This document shows, piece by piece, positions 25,899 to 33,818 of a stretch of DNA of 64,000 nt (positions are counted from its first letter, which is position 1; the number at the start of each line of letters is the position of its first letter). The translations under genes were made by a program, and so were the position numbers. Source of the DNA: Nostoc sp. NIES-3756 (GTDB lineage Bacteria > Cyanobacteriota > Cyanobacteriia > Cyanobacteriales > Nostocaceae); assembly GCF_001548375.1 (NCBI RefSeq), contig NZ_AP017295.1, positions 4,188,501 to 4,252,500 on the forward strand, read 5' to 3'. The notes beneath the pieces are model-generated. The model saw only the letters and a list, made by a program, of their open reading frames with translations. It ran no database searches and was not told the origin of the DNA.

Positions 25899-26564
25899 TC
25901 AACCGTTTTCAGAATGGAGAGCGTTTAAAGCGATTTCTGATGGATGAATTGCTCCGTTGCCTGCCAACATGGCTTTCTCTTGTCTGCGTAGCACAATCAT
26001 GCCACGGGAGCGATTTGATGAGGAATCCTTATCTACGCAAGCTGTATATAAACGCTGAATTGGGCATTTCCAAAATCGGGTATACCGTTTGGGATTTGTA
26101 TCTGCAATGGTGACTTCTTGAGTTTTGGGGTCATAGTCTGCCAATAAGGAGAAGTGACCACCTTCTAAGCTGGGGTTTTCATGGACAATACGAGTATTGA
26201 AGTTAAGGATGTGAACATCACTTTCATCACAAACGGCAGCTTCAACCTCACGGATAAAAGATTCAAGCGTTATACTCGGTTTATCAAAATGTTCCACCCG
26301 AATGGAAATAGGGAAGCCTTTTCTTTCAATATAGGTGCGGCAGGTATCGTAAGTTTCTGCTAACGTCATACCATCATCTAGAACCGATGAGATCGGCAGT
26401 TGGGTGACGTAGAAAATCTCATCAACAGTAGTTAGATATCCCAATGCAGTAAAAGCATAGGCGATCGCAGTCACATTACAACAGTATATGGGTTGTTGAA
26501 ACTGATGTAGTTGAATGATTTCCAAATCGCGTTTAGAAATCTGCGATAGGTTATCTAAATCCAT
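25899..26564 (-). CDS. Phytochelatin-synthase-like papain-fold cysteine peptidase
   Basis: A 221-residue protein of the phytochelatin synthase/C83-like family. The catalytic Cys is in QQPIYCCNVTAIAYAF (Cys28 or 29), the His is His137 in EGGHFSLLADYD and the Asp is Asp155 in VTIADTNPKRY. That is the Cys-His-Asp order and spacing of bacterial phytochelatin-synthase-like peptidases, which cleave gamma-Glu-Cys-Gly or other peptides. I chose ATG 26564, which has AGGGG 8 nt upstream and leaves 67 bp to the shared promoter element; the longer ATG at 26612 would leave only 19 bp. The locus and the shared promoter suggest a role in microviridin leader removal, but glutathione processing is the alternative. 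Confidence 0.75.
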   Translation of the reverse strand: MDLDNLSQISKRDLEIIQLHQFQQPIYCCNVTAIAYAFTALGYLTTVDEIFYVTQLPISSVLDDGMTLAETYDTCRTYIERKGFPISIRVEHFDKPSITLESFIREVEAAVCDESDVHILNFNTRIVHENPSLEGGHFSLLADYDPKTQEVTIADTNPKRYTRFWKCPIQRLYTACVDKDSSSNRSRGMIVLRRQEKAMLAGNGAIHPSEIALNALHSENG

Positions 26565-26631
26565 TTCTTTACCCCTGAGTAGTAACAGCTTAAAAGACAG
26601 TGCTTGTATCATCTAGCGATCGCCCTTAAAT

Positions 26632-26657
26632 ATGCAAGGACAGTTAAGACAGTTAAG
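26632..26657 (-). promoter_or_regulatory. Shared 26-bp promoter element, site 3 (cysteine peptidase)
   Basis: The best match to consensus: two exact CTTAACTGT nonamers followed by CCTTGCAT, read toward the peptidase gene. An additional TTAACTGTC lies upstream (26667-26678). Sites 1 and 3 also share AAATTTG directly before the first nonamer. Confidence 0.8.
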
Positions 26658-26834
26658 CAAATTTTTGAGACAGTTAACGTGTGTTACGCTTTCTATCTCC
26701 TGCTTGTCTAAACTTTCTATTCTCTTTCCTTTACAGTTCTTCCATCTCACAGATAAATATTCAAAAGAGCTAAGTAAAACGACTTGAAAAAAACAAACTA
26801 TATTAAGTAATGTAAAAAGACTAGGATTCAGTTC

Positions 26835-26860
26835 GTAGTAAGGACTTTAGTCCTTACTAC
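26835..26860. repeat. Perfect palindrome (12-bp arms)
   Basis: GTAGTAAGGACT and AGTCCTTACTAC separated by TT. A longer relative of the palindrome at 21524-21539 in the ligase operon. It lies midway between divergent promoters. Confidence 0.75.
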
Positions 26861-27072
26861 GCTACGAGCCTTTAATTATTTAACCTGTTCTACTTAGTTC
26901 TTTAAATGCTGGTTTCCCGAAAAATTTATGTTGTTACTACCTACCTAAGCCGAGTTTCCTGTATTTTCTTTATCCTTTCTATCTGTAACTTAGCATTAAT
27001 GACTGTATAATATCAAGCATTAAACCAGCATATATTTTTATTTGCAGATATTACTAATTATCGACAATATTT

Positions 27073-27098
27073 CTTAAGTGTCTTAACTGTCCTTGTAT
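27073..27098 (+). promoter_or_regulatory. Shared 26-bp promoter element, site 4 (TerB-like gene)
   Basis: CTTAAGTGT, CTTAACTGT, then CCTTGTAT, 174 bp before the ATG at 27273. Downstream similarity to site 1 continues through CTGAGAA-ATTTAAAA, suggesting that sites 1 and 4 share additional promoter sequence. Confidence 0.75.
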
Positions 27099-27272
27099 CT
27101 TTGCTTTGATTCTGAGAACATTTAAAACCATGTACTTAAGCAGTAGATCAACAATTATAGAAAGAACTAAGAAGGTAAACAGTAACCATAAATAAACGGA
27201 AGTCCTTTCATAATACTACCTGCAACTGCTAGATACATAGTAAATCTTCAAAAGAATATAAAGAGGTAATTA

Positions 27273-27764
27273 ATGAGTATTACTCAAGATGTGATTCCCG
27301 CTTCAGAATTTTTGAAAAAGAATTTAGGTATTTCTGCAATTCCTACTGAAGCATATCTTAACTATGGATATGCACTACTTGCTATTGCTGGAGCCGATGG
27401 CGAAGTGTCAGAAGACGAATTTAACTGGTTAGTAAATCATCAACGTTTGGCTGGCGCTCCTGAAGAAGTAATAGCGAAATATAAAACATTTGACTATAAA
27501 AATACTGATTTAGAAGCTCTACTGAGTAAGATTACAGTTGATGTTCCTACTTGGTCTAAATCAAGGTCATTGTTATATCATGCTATTCAAATGGCTCGTG
27601 CTGATCAGAATTACTCAATTGAAGAGCAAAAAGCTGTTAAAAAGGCCAGTAAACTGTTAAAGCTTGAAGATGATATTGCGCTTGCTATCGATAGATTGAT
27701 ACAGACAGAAGAAGCTGTTACTGCATTACGTAAGGCGTTACTACAAACTGAAGTTTTAGCTTAA
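27273..27764 (+). CDS. TerB-like (tellurite-resistance family) protein
   Basis: A 163-residue all-helical protein. Residues ~25-150 fit the TerB fold: YGYALLAIAGADGEVSEDEFNWL contains the ADGEVS...E loop where TerB carries acidic metal-binding residues, and a second similar loop is ARADQNYSIEEQKAV. Homologues occur widely in cyanobacteria as stand-alone cytoplasmic proteins connected with membrane or metal stress; the molecular function is not established. The start ATG at 27273 has GAGG 8-9 nt upstream. It lies alone between two promoter elements of the same type and is transcribed away from the graspetide locus. Tellurite resistance itself is unlikely from this gene alone. Confidence 0.78.
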   Translation: MSITQDVIPASEFLKKNLGISAIPTEAYLNYGYALLAIAGADGEVSEDEFNWLVNHQRLAGAPEEVIAKYKTFDYKNTDLEALLSKITVDVPTWSKSRSLLYHAIQMARADQNYSIEEQKAVKKASKLLKLEDDIALAIDRLIQTEEAVTALRKALLQTEVLA

Positions 27765-28152
27765 TTAAGCAGAACTCTAAATTACCCATCAGATTGCTCC
27801 TGAGGAGAATGTAAAGCGTCACTAGTTAGTACATCTAAATGGAGGATTGTAGGGTGTATGATGTGAAAAATGGAGATAATATTTTGTTGTGTTGGACACA
27901 AGTTAATGACCGTTAAAACTACACCTTACACCTCATTTTTGGTCAAATACGCTTGGCTGAGATTCTGCCTCCATCCGAAATTTCACTTTGTAGATTACAT
28001 TCATGCACAAAGGTAAGAGCAATGAGGAATCTGACATTTCTAACTCCTTTGCTATAAAGGTAGACTTAACTGCCTTAACTGTCCTTGCATTCTCACTTTA
28101 AATCCTCAATATACTGAGTCTATAATATTATTTTATTACACTTTAAATTCAA
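27765..28152. other. Intergenic region before the MscS gene
   Basis: 388 bp without a gene. Its last 90 bp hold shared promoter element site 5 and a TATACT-type -10 candidate 19 bp further on. The remainder contains imperfect repeats of TAGGGTGTA / TACACCTTA type near 27850 and 27925 but no clear hairpin. Confidence 0.5.
28065..28090 (+). promoter_or_regulatory. Shared 26-bp promoter element, site 5 (MscS gene)
   Basis: CTTAACTGC, CTTAACTGT, then CCTTGCAT, ending 62 bp before the ATG at 28153. TTGCAT followed after 19 bp by TATACT may form the core promoter. Confidence 0.78.
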
Positions 28153-29730
28153 ATGATAAATATACTAATTATTCTGGGAGAAATTATATTTTTATTAGTC
28201 ATTTTTTGGCTGATTAACTGGCTGATTGGCATAATGCTCAAGCAGTTGACTAGAATTTCTTTGCTGCAAGGAAAAACTTCAGGTATTACCTTCCTGCGTC
28301 ACAGCATTAGGAGAATTTTATTTTTAGTTTCTGTGGTGCTATGTTTGGTGCTGACTGGTATCAATGGAATGCTCGTTTATCGAGGTGAAGACCTCCAGCA
28401 ATTTCAACTAGATATTATTCGTAGTCTTCCTACTCAATTTTGGACTAATGCTGTTACTGCGAGTTTGAAAACAGTTAGTTTGCTCTTGCTAGTTAAATTG
28501 AGCATTTCACCCCTAAGTCGTGGTATAGATTGGGTTTGTGAATACACAAAAAGAGTAGATCAAATTAAGGCTAATGATGAAAGTGTCAATGCTTTCTTCA
28601 GAGTCTTAAAAAGAATTATTATTCATACTGTCTGGATATATTCTGCTATTTTATGCGCTCAATTTCTCTACCTTCCACAAATTGTTAGTAAATATATTTA
28701 TATAGCTTTAAAAATATACATTACTATCTCTCTGGGTTTACTCATTGTTAAAGCTGTAGCGACTATTGTAGATACACTTGATGCGTTAAGTCTGAAATAT
28801 TCTAAACATAATGATTTACTCAGATTATACGAGCATTTACGTCACTTAATTCCACTGTTTAAAAAGTGTTTAGAATACGTCCTCTATATCGGTATAGTCA
28901 ATCTTGTTGTTCCAGAAATAGAACCCATTGCTTGGATAAGTGCTTATACCCCTAGAATTGTACAAATTATAGGAGTTTTCTTTATTAGTAATGTTTTGAT
29001 TGAAGTCGTTTACTTCGTTTTGGATGAGTTTTATTTAAAAACTACAGATGTCAATGACTCACAACGACAGAAACGGCTGACACTAATTCCCTTGATGCGA
29101 AGTTTCGCCAAATATTTTATTTATTTTACTGCTGGTGTAACTATACTTAAGCTCATTGGTATCGATCCTGCGCCTATCTTAGCAGGTGCAGGAATTGTGG
29201 GTATAGCTGTTGGTCTTGGGGCGCAAAATCTGATTAATGATGTCGTTTGTGGATTTTTGATTTTGTTTGAAAACTATTATTTAGTGGGTGATTATGTTGA
29301 AGTCGGGAAAGTAGAAGAAAGAAATATTGAGGGGACTGTAGAAGCAATTGAGCTAAGAACAACTCATGTCCGCCATCCTGATGGTCAATTGCAGATTGTT
29401 CGTAATGGAGATATTGGCTCGATTATTAACTTTTCTAAGCAATATATATATGCCAGGGTAGAGGTTAGAGTTGCCTACAACTCAAATTTAGATCATGTCT
29501 ATAGAGTGGTTGAAAAGGTAGGACAACAGCTAAAAGTAGAAGAAAATGATGTTTTAGAACCTACACGGGTGGCTGGACTAGAACATTTTGGAGAAGATCA
29601 CTTGTTACTGCTGACTCTAACAAAAGTCAAGCCAGGAAAACACCTGCATATTCAGCGTGTCCTCCGCAAGATATTAAAAGAGACTTTTAGTCAGGAAGAA
29701 ATTGAAATTAGCGGTATGGCCAAAAATTAA
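28153..29730 (+). CDS. MscS-family mechanosensitive ion channel
   Basis: A 525-residue membrane protein. Two N-terminal helices (~5-27, ~53-75) and several more up to ~290 form a large extra membrane region. The MscS core begins at ~300 with the TM3-like pore helix in ILAGAGIVGIAVGLGAQNLINDVVCGF (~345-371), followed by the beta domain NYYLVGDYVEVG and a C-terminal alpha/beta domain. It is longer than E. coli MscS (286 residues) and closer to MscK/YnaI-type members. The Gly/Ala-packed pore helix is intact, so gating by membrane tension is expected. Its promoter carries the element found before the graspetide precursors, which suggests coregulation. Confidence 0.9.
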   Translation: MINILIILGEIIFLLVIFWLINWLIGIMLKQLTRISLLQGKTSGITFLRHSIRRILFLVSVVLCLVLTGINGMLVYRGEDLQQFQLDIIRSLPTQFWTNAVTASLKTVSLLLLVKLSISPLSRGIDWVCEYTKRVDQIKANDESVNAFFRVLKRIIIHTVWIYSAILCAQFLYLPQIVSKYIYIALKIYITISLGLLIVKAVATIVDTLDALSLKYSKHNDLLRLYEHLRHLIPLFKKCLEYVLYIGIVNLVVPEIEPIAWISAYTPRIVQIIGVFFISNVLIEVVYFVLDEFYLKTTDVNDSQRQKRLTLIPLMRSFAKYFIYFTAGVTILKLIGIDPAPILAGAGIVGIAVGLGAQNLINDVVCGFLILFENYYLVGDYVEVGKVEERNIEGTVEAIELRTTHVRHPDGQLQIVRNGDIGSIINFSKQYIYARVEVRVAYNSNLDHVYRVVEKVGQQLKVEENDVLEPTRVAGLEHFGEDHLLLLTLTKVKPGKHLHIQRVLRKILKETFSQEEIEISGMAKN

Positions 29731-30862
29731 GCTCATCCCATCTATAAAAGCAAGTGAGATTTTGAGTTAATAGCAAAAAACAATTAATTGGCAACAAATT
29801 ACTGACCACTAGGCGACGGTGCAACTATCCCTTCTTCCTCACCAAGAACTGGGCTTCTCGTCGCCGTTAAAGTTTTTTCGGCTAAAAGTTCTTCTCGACT
29901 AAATTTCTTGAATACTCCACAATTGTCTCAACCAATTAAAAATTTAATAAACCTCCCACAGGGGGTCTTACGTTGACCTTGCATCGCTTCTAAGCGAGCA
30001 TAAAATTTTGCCTGCATAGCTTCAGGATACTTTACGCTCCTCTGGAAAGGTTTTGTAGGATACCTACCCTACAAAATTTGAGGACTTGATTTGATACTAA
30101 GTTGAGAACTGAACGCAACTATATCTCACATACATAGCAATGACGCACAGAAGCGAAAAATTGAAGGTTTGGATAGGGATATAGGGCTACAATGGGTACG
30201 TATTCAATTTTATACTTTTATCCTCAGTCTCAACAGACAGCAAATTGGCACTAGTTATCTGGTATCAATACGGTAATCTGGTAAATTATTTTCGGGAATT
30301 GCCCTTACAGGTAATGTTTACTAAACTAGGGGAAGCTTTACTTTGCATATTAAGAAAATATGCAAAAAAGTAGATTGCTAAATGAATATTTTGTAACTCT
30401 TTATCGCAAAACGTCCTCGTATTGCTGAATTTAGACGTTGTTGATTATGAAAAGTGCTTTCCATAAAATAAACAATATTCGACCTAAAAACAGTATTAAG
30501 ATTCAAATTAAAATTTACTAACAATTTAAAGATTTGATGAACACCTAAGAAAACCCTGAAAAAACTTAGTTAGTAAAGTTACAATTCGACTTAGATTATC
30601 AAAATAACTGTTTATACTAAGTAAAAATGTGCTTATGTACTAAAAAGTATCCACGTAAAACATATGTTTATGAGATTACACATCATCAATCGTTAGGCAA
30701 ATATATGTCACTACCACATGAACTTGCTGAAAATTAAACATTTTTCTATAAGTATTCTAGTACTAAAAAACAATAAACATTAATTAAAATTATATTTTAA
30801 ACTAAAAACGTAAATATACCAGATAACTTCGAGCTTACTTTACAAAAATTACTAAACAAATT
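29731..30862. other. Long gene-poor region
   Basis: 1.1 kb with no convincing gene. A palindrome TTTTGTAGG/CCTACAAAA lies at 30051-30076. On the minus strand about 29935-30080 encodes a short open stretch (containing YPEAMQAKFYARLEAMQG) that lacks a clear start and is stopped on both sides, so it may be a gene remnant. The last 450 bp are very AT-rich and probably hold the promoter of the glycosyltransferase. Confidence 0.45.
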
Positions 30863-32146
30863 ATGCACATTCTCATCTACTCTTATAACTACTATCCAGA
30901 GCCAATAGGCATTGCACCTTTAATGACTGAACTGGCGGAGGGTTTAGCACAAAGAGGGCATCAGGTGCGAGTGATTACAGGAATGCCTAACTACCCCCAA
31001 CGAGAAATTTACGAGGAATATAAAGGTAAATGGTACGTTACAGAGCAAAAAAATGGCGTAACAATTCAGCGCAGTTACCTACGGATTAAATCCAAACCCA
31101 ACCTCATAGATAGATTATTACTAGAGTTAAGTTTTATTTTTACTAGCTTACCCCAAGCCTTTAACGGTAAAAAACCCGACTTGATTTTATTAACCATACC
31201 CCCACTTCTAGTATCACTACCAGCCACCTTACTTAGTTGGATTTATCAGTGTCCTGTAGTGTTAAATGTACAAGATATATTACCGGAAGCAGCCGTGCGC
31301 GTCGGACTGATGACCAATAAATTAATGATTCGCTTTTGCGAAATTATAGAAAAATTTGCTTATAAACATGCTACTAAGATTAGTGTGATTGCTGAAGGCT
31401 TCCGTGACAATTTAATCGGTAAAGGGGTAAGTGCTAAAAAAATTACTTGTATTCCTAATTGGGTGAATGTCAATTTTATCCGTCCCTTAGCTAAGAAAAA
31501 TGCCTGGAGAACAGCCCACCAACTAGATAATAAATTTGTGGTGATGTACTCTGGGAACATCGCACTCACACAAGGTTTAGAGACTGTCATCGCCGCAGCC
31601 GCCTATCTGCGCCACATTCCAGATATTAGCTTTGTCATTATTGGTGAATCAACAGCCTTATCTAGATTACAAAAATATTGTCTATCTTGTGGGGCTGATA
31701 ATGTTTTACTCTTGCCGTTGCAGCCTAGAGAACAATTACCACAAACTTTGGCGGCGGCTGATGTCAGCTTAGTCGTCCAGAAAAGCAATGTGATTGCTTT
31801 TAATATGCCCTCCAAGATCCCACTCGCATTAGCTTCAGGTCGTCCGATTGTAGGTTCAGTACCAGCAATTGGTACAGCCGCCAAAGTCATCAGAGAAAGT
31901 GGCGGTGGGATAATTGTAGAGCCAGAATCACCAGAAGCCTTAGCAGCAGCAGTGTTGGAGATATATAAAAATCCTACACTAGCCACAAAGTTAGGCTACC
32001 AAGGTAGGAAATTCGCAGAGGAATATTTTTCCTTTGAGCAAGCAATTGAGCAGTATGAAGACTTATTTTTTGAGTTATTGGGTAAGAAGAGGATCAAGCT
32101 TGCTCCTGTGACGAAATTGAGTCCGCCAGAATCTGTTAAGATATAA
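30863..32146 (+). CDS. WcaI-type family 4 glycosyltransferase
   Basis: A 427-residue GT4 glycosyltransferase of the WcaI (colanic-acid fucosyl transferase) group. The N-terminal Rossmann domain starts HILIYSYNYYPEPIGIAPLMTELAEGLAQRGHQVRVITGMPNYP. The C-terminal nucleotide-sugar domain shows VVMYSGNIALTQGLETVI, a PREQLPQTLAAADVSLV strand and GGGIIVEPESPEALA with the conserved acidic residues. It likely adds a sugar to an exopolysaccharide or glycolipid precursor at the cytoplasmic face. A polysaccharide deacetylase starts 31 bp downstream, so the two form an envelope-polysaccharide operon. Donor and acceptor are unknown. Confidence 0.88.
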   Translation: MHILIYSYNYYPEPIGIAPLMTELAEGLAQRGHQVRVITGMPNYPQREIYEEYKGKWYVTEQKNGVTIQRSYLRIKSKPNLIDRLLLELSFIFTSLPQAFNGKKPDLILLTIPPLLVSLPATLLSWIYQCPVVLNVQDILPEAAVRVGLMTNKLMIRFCEIIEKFAYKHATKISVIAEGFRDNLIGKGVSAKKITCIPNWVNVNFIRPLAKKNAWRTAHQLDNKFVVMYSGNIALTQGLETVIAAAAYLRHIPDISFVIIGESTALSRLQKYCLSCGADNVLLLPLQPREQLPQTLAAADVSLVVQKSNVIAFNMPSKIPLALASGRPIVGSVPAIGTAAKVIRESGGGIIVEPESPEALAAAVLEIYKNPTLATKLGYQGRKFAEEYFSFEQAIEQYEDLFFELLGKKRIKLAPVTKLSPPESVKI

Positions 32147-32177
32147 CCTCTATAGTGAAGCTTGGGAAATAGTCAAA

Positions 32178-32882
32178 ATGCAGTTTGCGCCTCTGTTCCC
32201 AATTATTCATCGGATTCTCCAGCCAGCTTTTCCTAGCTGTGTTTGGAGTGGAAATCGCAATACCAAAGCGATCGCTTTAACTTTTGATGATGGCCCCCAT
32301 CCCCAATACACCCCCGAATTATTAGCAGTCCTAGATCGCTACAGCATTACTGCTAGTTTTTTTTGGTTGGGTGCTTGTGTTAACCGTAACCCCAGCATTG
32401 CAAAAGCAATCTGCGATCGCGGTCATTGGATAGGCTTGCACGGTTACGACCATCGCTCCTTCCCCATGCTATCGCCTATCGAACTCAAAGATAGCCTAGA
32501 AAAAACTCAAACTGCCATCTATAATGCTTGTAACCTCCCACCGGAAAAAGTGCGTGATGTCAGACCACCCAACGGGTTATTTACACCCAAAACCTTAAAC
32601 CTATTGCAGCAGTGGAAATATCGTCCAGTCATGTGGAGTGTTGTTCCTGAAGACTGGGTAAGACCTGGAGTGACAGAAGTAGTACAACGAGTTCTCAAGC
32701 AGGTGCAGAATGGATCACTAATTGTGCTACATGATGGTGCTTGTGGTGGACAAGATGTAGCAGCAACAATTCAACTATTGATCCCGCAATTGCTAGAACA
32801 AGGCTACCAATTTATAACTGTTGATGCTTTTTGGCGACAATTAGAAACTGATCAATTAGTAATTGAGCATTCGCAATTGTAA
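32178..32882 (+). CDS. NodB-homology polysaccharide deacetylase
   Basis: A 234-residue carbohydrate esterase 4 enzyme. NodB motif 1 is LTFDDGPHP with the catalytic base and metal Asp pair, motif 2 is HGYDHRSF (both metal-binding His, H-x3-H), motif 3 is RPPNGLFTP and motif 5 is LIVLHDG near the end. All metal and catalytic residues are present, so de-N-acetylation of an amino-sugar polymer is expected. There is no clear signal peptide, only a short hydrophobic N-terminus, so its location is uncertain. It lies 31 bp after the glycosyltransferase and is probably translated from the same mRNA. Confidence 0.9.
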   Translation: MQFAPLFPIIHRILQPAFPSCVWSGNRNTKAIALTFDDGPHPQYTPELLAVLDRYSITASFFWLGACVNRNPSIAKAICDRGHWIGLHGYDHRSFPMLSPIELKDSLEKTQTAIYNACNLPPEKVRDVRPPNGLFTPKTLNLLQQWKYRPVMWSVVPEDWVRPGVTEVVQRVLKQVQNGSLIVLHDGACGGQDVAATIQLLIPQLLEQGYQFITVDAFWRQLETDQLVIEHSQL

Positions 32883-32997
32883 AAAGATTATCAGTTACCA
32901 GATAAATTAGGATTTTGACAAAAAAGGGATTTTAAGGCTGTTTCCCCTTCCATACTATATCTTTAAAACCTCTACAAGATTTTTTCAACATATATTG

Positions 32998-33018
32998 GGG
33001 TGGGAAACACCCACCCTG
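32998..33018. repeat. G+C-rich hairpin downstream of the deacetylase
   Basis: GGGTGGG, a 5-nt loop, then CCCACCC, of the 'gggtgggcattgcccacc' intergenic type also seen near 46719-46737. No T-run follows immediately. It may act in transcript end formation or be a small mobile palindrome. Confidence 0.5.
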
Positions 33019-33123
33019 CACTTCAGTTTTAAGTGTACTAACTCTATTCCTAATATTAAAAGTTACCCATTACCAAGCAAAAGCTTAGTAATTGGTCAGC
33101 TATGTCAATTGCAACTTTAAACG

Positions 33124-33471
33124 CTAGAAACTGATTTCAGGTGACTTTGGCTGTTGAGAGTATCCAGCATCAAAACGACTAGCTGAAGTCGCCTCTTCAG
33201 TACCTAACAGATGATGAATGTCATTTAGAGAAGTAGGTTTAGTGACAAATTCCTCGGTTAATTCATCTTTATACTCAATCAGGTCTTCTACTTGACAATT
33301 CAAGGCTTTACAAAACCTAATAATTCTTTCAATATGGTCTGTTCCAGTCCGGCCACTTTCCCAGTTTTGAATAGTGCTTTCAGTCACACCAACAAGACGA
33401 GACAGTTCCAACTGAGTTAATCCTGCTTTTTCCCGCAACAATGCGATTTTTGGTTTTGGCTTTTGTTTCAC
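33124..33471 (-). CDS. XRE-family transcriptional regulator
   Basis: A 115-residue protein. Residues ~8-62 form a Cro/CI-type helix-turn-helix (LREKAGLTQLELSRLVGVTESTIQNWESGRTGTDHIERI). The rest is a short acidic tail with no recognisable effector domain. The start is GTG at 33471, directly before the first helix; no Shine-Dalgarno sequence is evident. A perfect 7-bp inverted repeat at 33499-33515, 28 bp upstream, may be its own operator. No obvious partner gene follows, and the PIN-domain gene 350 bp upstream on the same strand is probably independent. Its targets are unknown. Confidence 0.85.
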   Translation of the reverse strand: MKQKPKPKIALLREKAGLTQLELSRLVGVTESTIQNWESGRTGTDHIERIIRFCKALNCQVEDLIEYKDELTEEFVTKPTSLNDIHHLLGTEEATSASRFDAGYSQQPKSPEISF

Positions 33472-33498
33472 AGCTACAGCACTTTAACTTAACCTATA

Positions 33499-33515
33499 GT
33501 GCTAGATCCTAGCAC
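33499..33515. promoter_or_regulatory. Inverted repeat, candidate XRE operator
   Basis: GTGCTAG/CTAGCAC arms with a 3-bp centre, 28 bp before the GTG start of the XRE regulator. Size and symmetry suit a dimeric Cro/CI-type repressor. CTTTAACTTAACCTA lies between it and the gene. Confidence 0.55.
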
Positions 33516-33818
33516 CAAAGAAAACCTGCATTATCAAATTACAAAAAAAATTAGGTTCCTCTGTATTTTCAAGAAACCAAATTATTAAAATATCTTAATT
33601 TAATTATGAATTTTATCTTAATTTCAAAAATTATCTAACATTTATCAGTTATTATTTACATTTTACACAGTAAATCTTACTAATGTGATCAAAGATTTTG
33701 AACTCTCGACTAAGTAAATAGCTGGGAAGAGTCAAACTATATTAAGAAATGTAAAATCAACTCAAATCCTTTTACTTCCTACCTTGTGGCTTATCTAACT
33801 ACAAGTATTTACCCCGTT

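Larger units (their letters stand above)
26565..27272. other. Divergent regulatory region between peptidase and TerB-like genes
   Basis: Contains two outward-facing copies of the shared promoter element (26632-26657 and 27073-27098), a palindrome at 26835-26860, and a stretch (about 26795-26900) resembling one at 33733-33830. No gene is visible inside. Confidence 0.6.

Noticed and set aside
26565..26612. Upstream ATG for the cysteine peptidase
   Set aside because: It would leave only 19 bp to the shared promoter element, whereas the ATG at 26564 has AGGGG upstream and fits the spacing of two other sites. Not excluded completely.
12755..28090. Reading the 26-bp element as a classical Pho box
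   Set aside because: The nonamer period is 9 bp rather than about 11, the CCTTGCAT end is not part of that site, and no phosphate genes are downstream.
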